DNA of 8,318 nt from JBFWQM01 sp050249455 (GTDB lineage Bacteria; Pseudomonadota; Alphaproteobacteria; MPNO01; VGEU01): assembly GCA_050249455.1 (NCBI GenBank), contig JBFWQM010000232.1, positions 1 through 8,318 on the forward strand, in the 5' to 3' direction. This document shows, in pieces, positions 4,371-8,318 of this stretch. The stretch's first letter is position 1. Every line of letters starts with the position of its first letter. The notes below the pieces were generated by a model that was not told the DNA's origin, made no database searches, and was given only the letters and a program-made list of their open reading frames with translations. The translations under genes and the position numbers were made by a program.

Positions 4371-6446
4371 ATGGAACGGCCCGGCGTCCTGATCCGGCGC
4401 TTCGGCGCGCGGCTCGGCAGCGGCGCGAACCGGATCGCGCTGTCCGGCGCGGTGCGCACGATGATCGCGGTCGGGGTTCCGTTCGTCGCGCTGCCGCTGG
4501 TCGGTCTGGCGGCGTTCAGCCACGTCGCGGCGCTGAGCGCGCTCGGCATCACCAACGTGGATGTCGGCGGGCCGTACCGCACGCGCCTGGCGGCTATGGC
4601 GCTGGCGGCGGTCGGCGCCCCGCTGCTGCTGGCGCTCGGCGCGACGGTGGAGGGCGACTGGCTGCTGGCCGCGGCGGTGATGGCGGCGGTGGCGATGGCG
4701 AGCGGGATGATCCGCGCGGTGGGCCCGGGCGGGATCTCGCTCGGCATCAGCTTCAGCTTCGCGTTCCTGATCGGCATCGCCTTCGGTCCGGAGGCGGGGG
4801 AGCGGGTGCATCACTACGCGCTCGCCTATCTCGGCGGCGGCGCGTGGACGATCGCGCTGACCGTCGCGTTCTGGCAGCTGCGGCCCTACCGGCGGTTCGA
4901 GCAGGAAGCCGCGATCGCCTGGGAGGCCGTCGCGGACCTGGTCGACGCCGCGCTGCGTCCGGCTGCCGGCGGGCTCGGCCGCCGCCGCCACGAGCGCGAC
5001 CTCGACATCCGGCACGCCGAGGCGCGGCGTGCGATCGAGCAGGGGCGGGCGGCGATCGGCCGGCTGCGCGACGACATCGCGGGGCCCGGCACCACGATCG
5101 GCCAGCTGGTGGTGCTGCTGACCGCGGCCGCGCGGGTGGAGGCCGCGGCAGTCGCGCTGTCCGAATCCGCGGTGACCGATCCGGTGGCGAGCCGCGCCCT
5201 GGGGACGGCGTGCCGGGTGGTGGCGCGCGCGCTGCTGACCGGCCGCGGCACGGTGGCGCTGGGCGAGCTGCGCGGCCTGGTGCGCGCGGCGGAGGCGGCC
5301 GGCCGGCCGGGCGCCCTGGCGTTGGCGCAGGCGCTGCGCAACCTGGAGTCGGCGGACGAGGCGCTGCAGGCGCTGACCGCCCACCGCCACAGCCTCGGCA
5401 GCCTTGTCGCGATGCCGTTCAAGACCCGCGGCAGCGTGCGGGTGCTGGCGGCGCTGCAACCGCATCTCGCAATGCGATCGGCGATCCTCCGCCATGCGCT
5501 GCGCGTCGCCGTGGTCACCGCGGCCGGTACCGCGCTGACGGTGCGGCTCGGTCTGCCGCACGGGGTGTGGCTACCGATGACGGCGCTGCTGGTGCTGCAG
5601 CCGGGATTCGGCGACACGCTGCGGCGGGCGGGGCAGCGGTCGGCCGGCACCCTGGCCGGCGCACTCGGCGCCGGCGTCCTGCTGCTGGCGGTGCGCGGGA
5701 CGGCGATGCTCGACCTCGTGATCCCGCTCCTCGCCGGCGCCACCGCGTTCTTCCGCCGCCGCTACCTCGCCCACGCGACGGCGTTCCAGACGCCGCTGAT
5801 CATGCTGCTGCTGGGCTACGGCACGGCGAGCGGCTGGACCGACATCGCCGAGCGCATCGTCTACACCGGCCTCGGCGCCGCGTCGGCCATTGCCGCGGTC
5901 TTCGCGCTGTGGCCGCAGCGCGAGCGCGAGGCGCTGGAGCGTGTGATTGCCCGCGCGGCCGCGGCCGCGGCGACCTATGTCGACGCGGTTCTGGCAGGCG
6001 ACGATGCGCGCCTGCTGCCGTCGGCCTACGCGGTGACGCCGCGGCGGGCGGCCGAGACCGAGCTCGCCAACGCCGATCTCGCCTTCCAGCGGCTTGCCGC
6101 CGAGCCGGCGCACCGGCGCGGCGCGATCGCCGGCAGCTTCATGCTGACGGTGCATCTTCACCGGCTGATCCGGCAGGCGATCGCGATCGAGGCCCACCTG
6201 GGGGCGCTGCCGCGCGGCAGCGCCGACCTGGCCGGGCTGCGCGGCCTCGTCGTCGGCGCCCTGCGCGACGTCGCGGCGGCGCTGGAGGAGGGTCGGCCGC
6301 CGGCGCCGCGTCCGCCGTTCGATGCGCCGCTGGCCGGGCTGGCGACCGCGCTGGCCGCGGGGGATGCGCCGGCCGCGCTGACCGCCGCGCTCGGCAAGCT
6401 GGTCAGCGCGACGACGGCGCTGAACGCCGCCGCCGCGCCGGCGTGA
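4371..6446 (+). CDS. FUSC/AaeB-like inner-membrane transporter (probable aromatic acid or small-molecule efflux)
   Basis: This is an about 691-residue membrane protein with the two-bundle design of FUSC/AaeB/YccS proteins. A first group of hydrophobic segments spans about residues 28-170. A long Arg/Ala/Glu-rich cytoplasmic helical region follows at about 171-370, then a second membrane bundle at about 378-515, then a C-terminal soluble region. The second bundle looks like the FUSC_2 domain: LPHGVWLPMTALLVLQPGFGDTLRRAGQR, then the AGTLAGALGAG segment. AaeB-type members export aromatic carboxylic acids; the substrate here is unknown. The start is uncertain. The in-frame ATG at 4311 lies inside the palindromic repeat unit, so I prefer the ATG at 4371 (MERPGVLIRR), which leaves a short basic N-terminus before the first membrane segment; neither has a clear ribosome site. 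The stop abuts the pstB stop on the other strand. An internal GC-rich alanine run is near codon 550. Confidence 0.88.
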   Translation: MERPGVLIRRFGARLGSGANRIALSGAVRTMIAVGVPFVALPLVGLAAFSHVAALSALGITNVDVGGPYRTRLAAMALAAVGAPLLLALGATVEGDWLLAAAVMAAVAMASGMIRAVGPGGISLGISFSFAFLIGIAFGPEAGERVHHYALAYLGGGAWTIALTVAFWQLRPYRRFEQEAAIAWEAVADLVDAALRPAAGGLGRRRHERDLDIRHAEARRAIEQGRAAIGRLRDDIAGPGTTIGQLVVLLTAAARVEAAAVALSESAVTDPVASRALGTACRVVARALLTGRGTVALGELRGLVRAAEAAGRPGALALAQALRNLESADEALQALTAHRHSLGSLVAMPFKTRGSVRVLAALQPHLAMRSAILRHALRVAVVTAAGTALTVRLGLPHGVWLPMTALLVLQPGFGDTLRRAGQRSAGTLAGALGAGVLLLAVRGTAMLDLVIPLLAGATAFFRRRYLAHATAFQTPLIMLLLGYGTASGWTDIAERIVYTGLGAASAIAAVFALWPQREREALERVIARAAAAAATYVDAVLAGDDARLLPSAYAVTPRRAAETELANADLAFQRLAAEPAHRRGAIAGSFMLTVHLHRLIRQAIAIEAHLGALPRGSADLAGLRGLVVGALRDVAAALEEGRPPAPRPPFDAPLAGLATALAAGDAPAALTAALGKLVSATTALNAAAAPA

Positions 6447-7301
6447 TCAGCCGAACCGGCCGGTGATGTATTCCTGGGTCTTCGGGTGGCTGGGGCTGGT
6501 GAACATGTCGTTCGCCGTCGCCACCTCGATCAGCTCGCCGAGGTAGAAGAACGCCACCTGGTCGGCGCAGCGGGCGGCCTGCTGCATGTTGTGGGTGACG
6601 ATGACGATGGTGAAGTCGCGCTTCAGCTCGTCGATCAGGTCCTCGATCTTGGACGTCGAGATCGGGTCGAGGGCCGACGTCGGCTCGTCGAACAGGATCA
6701 CCTCGGGCCGCACCGCGATGGTGCGCGCGATGCACAGCCGCTGCTGCTGGCCGCCCGACAGGCCGAGCGCCGAGCGGTCGAGGCGGTCCTTCGCCTCGTC
6801 CCACAGCGCCGCGCGCGTCAACGCCCACTCGATCCGCTCGTCCATCTCGGCCTTGCCGATCCTCTCGTGCAGGCGCACGCCGAAGGCGATGTTCTCGTAG
6901 ATCGACATCGGGAACGGGGTCGGCTTCTGGAACACCATGCCGATCCGGCTGCGCAGCCAGTTGAGGTCGACCTTCTTGTCGATCAGGTTGACGCCGTCCA
7001 TGGTGACCTGGCCGGTCGCGCGCTGGCCGGGATAGAGGCTGTACATCCGGTTCAGGATGCGCAGCAGGGTAGACTTGCCGCAGCCCGACGGGCCGATCAT
7101 CCCGGTGACCTGGCGCTCCGGGAAACTCAGGTTGATGCTCTTGAGCGCCTTGTTTTCGCCGTAGAAGAAATCGAGCCCCTCGATCTGGATGCGCGACTTG
7201 TTGAGCGCCGCGGTGGAGATGGCGTTGAGGCCACCGAACGCGGCACTTGCGGGCGTCGTCGTCGTCGGGGCGGTCTGGTTTTGCATGGCACTATGTCCCA
7301 T
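6447..7301 (-). CDS. pstB: Phosphate ABC transporter ATP-binding protein PstB
   Basis: This 284-residue ATPase energises high-affinity phosphate import through PstCA. The nucleotide-binding motifs are complete: Walker A GPSGCGKST at 70-78, Q-loop Gln125 in VFQKPTPFPMSI (a PstB hallmark), signature LSGGQQQR at 181-188, Walker B VILFDEP at 201-207, and H-loop His237 in THNMQQAARCAD. The end HPKTQEYITGRFG is also typical of PstB. About 37 Thr/Ala-rich residues precede the ATPase core, somewhat longer than in many homologues. The start at 7301 follows the pstA stop after three bases; an in-frame ATG at 7286 (MQNQTAP) has a GGGA nine bases upstream and is a fair alternative. It is the last gene of the pst run here: the next gene is convergent and no phoU follows. 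Regulation by PhoB is expected for the family, but the promoter is outside the window. Confidence 0.97.
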   Translation of the reverse strand: MGHSAMQNQTAPTTTTPASAAFGGLNAISTAALNKSRIQIEGLDFFYGENKALKSINLSFPERQVTGMIGPSGCGKSTLLRILNRMYSLYPGQRATGQVTMDGVNLIDKKVDLNWLRSRIGMVFQKPTPFPMSIYENIAFGVRLHERIGKAEMDERIEWALTRAALWDEAKDRLDRSALGLSGGQQQRLCIARTIAVRPEVILFDEPTSALDPISTSKIEDLIDELKRDFTIVIVTHNMQQAARCADQVAFFYLGELIEVATANDMFTSPSHPKTQEYITGRFG

Positions 7302-7304
7302 TCG

Positions 7305-8168
7305 TCATTTGACGGCGGAGCGGAGCATGAAGCGTGCGACGATGTTGAGGCCGAGCACGCCGAAGGTGATGAGCAGGGCGCCGACCCAGGCGAGCTGGAT
7401 CCATTCGTTGAAGGCGCTGCCGGCATACTGGTAGATGGTGATCGGCAGGCTGGACATCGGCTCGGTCAGGTCGAGCGACCAGTTGAGGTTGCCGAGCGAG
7501 GTGAAGATCAGCGGCGCCGTCTCGCCGACGACGCGGGCGACCGCGAGCAGGATGCCGGTCATGATGCCGTCGCGCGCCGCCTTGTAGCAGACGAACGTCA
7601 CCATCTTCCATTTCGGGGCGCCGAGCCCCATCGTCGCCTCGCGCAGCGTGTCGGGGATCAGCCGCAGCATGTCCTCGGTCGTACGGACTACGATCGGGAT
7701 CACCAGGATCGCCAGTGCGAGCGAGCCGGCGATCGCCGAGAACCCGCCGCTGTTGATGACCACGACCTGGTAGACGAACAGGCCGACCAGGATCGACGGC
7801 GCCGACAGCAGGATGTCGCTGACGAAGCGGATGGCGTTGCCGAGCCTGGAGTCGCGCGCGTACTCCGCGAGGTAGGTGCCGACCAGGATGCCGATCGGCG
7901 TGCCGATCGCGGTGCCGATGCCGGCCTGGATCAGGGTGCCGACGATGGCGTTGAGTAGGCCGCCGCCGCTTCCGGGCGCGCGCGTCATGTCGGTGAACAC
8001 CGACAGGTTCACGCCGCCGAAGCCGCGCGCCAGCAGCGTGACCAGGATGGCGAACAGGAAGAACAGGCCCACGCCGGTCGCGCCGACGCAGAACGCCTTG
8101 ATGAGCCTGTCCGTCACCCGCCGGCGGCGGGCCAGGCCGGTGTCGAAGCGCATTGTCGCGGATGCCAT
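7305..8168 (-). CDS. pstA: Phosphate ABC transporter permease PstA
   Basis: This 287-residue inner-membrane permease is one of the two subunits of the phosphate channel. After a basic N-terminus (GLARRRRVTDRL, 11-22) come about six hydrophobic segments, near 25-48, 72-98, 112-137, 145-163, 200-222 and 258-280. The cytoplasmic EAA-type loop that contacts PstB is at about 177-196 (EATMGLGAPKWKMVTFV). LSAPSILVGLFVYQ at 121-134, and ARVVGETAPLIFTS at 211-224, are characteristic of PstA. The start at 8168 lies four bases behind the pstC stop, with AAGG upstream inside the end of pstC; a second in-frame ATG at 8153 is possible. Length and order match other proteobacterial pstCAB sets. Confidence 0.96.
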   Translation of the reverse strand: MASATMRFDTGLARRRRVTDRLIKAFCVGATGVGLFFLFAILVTLLARGFGGVNLSVFTDMTRAPGSGGGLLNAIVGTLIQAGIGTAIGTPIGILVGTYLAEYARDSRLGNAIRFVSDILLSAPSILVGLFVYQVVVINSGGFSAIAGSLALAILVIPIVVRTTEDMLRLIPDTLREATMGLGAPKWKMVTFVCYKAARDGIMTGILLAVARVVGETAPLIFTSLGNLNWSLDLTEPMSSLPITIYQYAGSAFNEWIQLAWVGALLITFGVLGLNIVARFMLRSAVK

Positions 8169-8172
8169 GGGA

Positions 8173-8318
8173 TCAGGCCTTCAGCCGCGGCCGCAGCAGC
8201 AGCCGGGAGGTGAATAGGACGATGAACGAGATCACGAACAGGATGAAGCCGAGCGCCAGTAGCGACTGCAGCTTGAGCGATCCGGCCAGCGCTTCGGGGA
8301 ACTCCAGCGCCACGACCG
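8173..8318 (-). CDS. pstC: Phosphate ABC transporter permease PstC, C-terminal fragment (cut by window edge)
   Basis: Reading leftward from the window edge, 47 codons and a TGA stop (8175-8173) encode VVALEFPEALAG, then SLKLQSLLALGFILFVISFIV, then LFTSRLLLRPRLKA. This is the end of a permease: one long hydrophobic membrane segment followed by a short basic cytoplasmic tail. The pattern of a polar lead, a Leu/Ala/Gly helix with FVISFIV, and an Arg-Leu-Leu-Leu tail fits the last helix of PstC, and the gene sits immediately before pstA. The rest of the gene and its start lie beyond position 8318. The assignment rests on context plus this short piece. Confidence 0.85.
   Translation of the reverse strand, partial: VVALEFPEALAGSLKLQSLLALGFILFVISFIVLFTSRLLLRPRLKA

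Noticed and set aside
4008..5561. 517-codon open frame on the minus strand over the transporter gene
   Set aside because: The product is Arg/His/Gln-rich and domain-free and runs through the palindromic repeat and the marR end. It is an artefact of base composition.
6486..7958. 490-codon open frame on the plus strand across pstB and pstA
   Set aside because: It spans two well-identified genes on the other strand, is Asp/Arg/Glu/Val/His-rich without any domain, and has the typical composition of an antisense shadow.

Overview
The window looks like a chromosomal segment of a very GC-rich alphaproteobacterium, of the Rhodospirillales or Hyphomicrobiales kind. The reasons are the strong G/C bias at third codon positions, the pst gene order, and two intergenic repeat types that resemble dispersed palindromic elements of such genomes: a GGAGAGGG/CCCTCTCC hairpin block and a 'TGGATACGCGGGTC...CCCGCGTATGAC' unit. 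The genus cannot be told from the sequence alone. No rRNA, tRNA, CRISPR array, transposase or phage gene was seen.

Left part (1-2379), all on the minus strand after a non-coding repeat block (about 8-128). In transcription order it holds a calcineurin-like metallophosphoesterase of the SbcD/Mre11/YhaO type (2379-1618), a small secreted protein of unknown function five bases downstream (1612-1271), and, after an 87-base gap, an LLM-class flavin-dependent monooxygenase (1183-176).

Centre (2380-4147). A 170-base divergent intergenic region carries plausible back-to-back promoters and, on the rightward side, an AT-rich palindrome that stands out from the GC-rich surroundings. It precedes a two-gene unit: a second LLM-class flavin oxidoreductase (2550-3635) and a MarR-family regulator (3632-4147), whose start overlaps the oxidoreductase stop by ATGA. 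The best local hypothesis is a MarR autoregulated operon in which the regulator binds the palindrome over the -10 region and controls the oxidoreductase, perhaps in response to its substrate.

Right part. Between 4148 and about 4370 lies an inverted pair of palindromic repeat units whose arms pair over 24 of 25 bases. Next comes a large FUSC/AaeB-like inner-membrane transporter (about 4371-6446). Its stop codon directly abuts that of pstB, which arrives from the other strand. The leftward high-affinity phosphate ABC transporter genes pstC (C-terminal 47 codons only), pstA and pstB fill 6447-8318. phoU does not follow pstB, where many proteobacteria have it.

Most of the window is ordinary housekeeping and accessory metabolism. 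I found no clearly new system. The items most worth a second look are the oxidoreductase-MarR operator, the metallophosphoesterase with a GHWN motif in place of GHxH and its coupled secreted partner, and the inverted palindromic repeat that contains one candidate start codon of the transporter gene.
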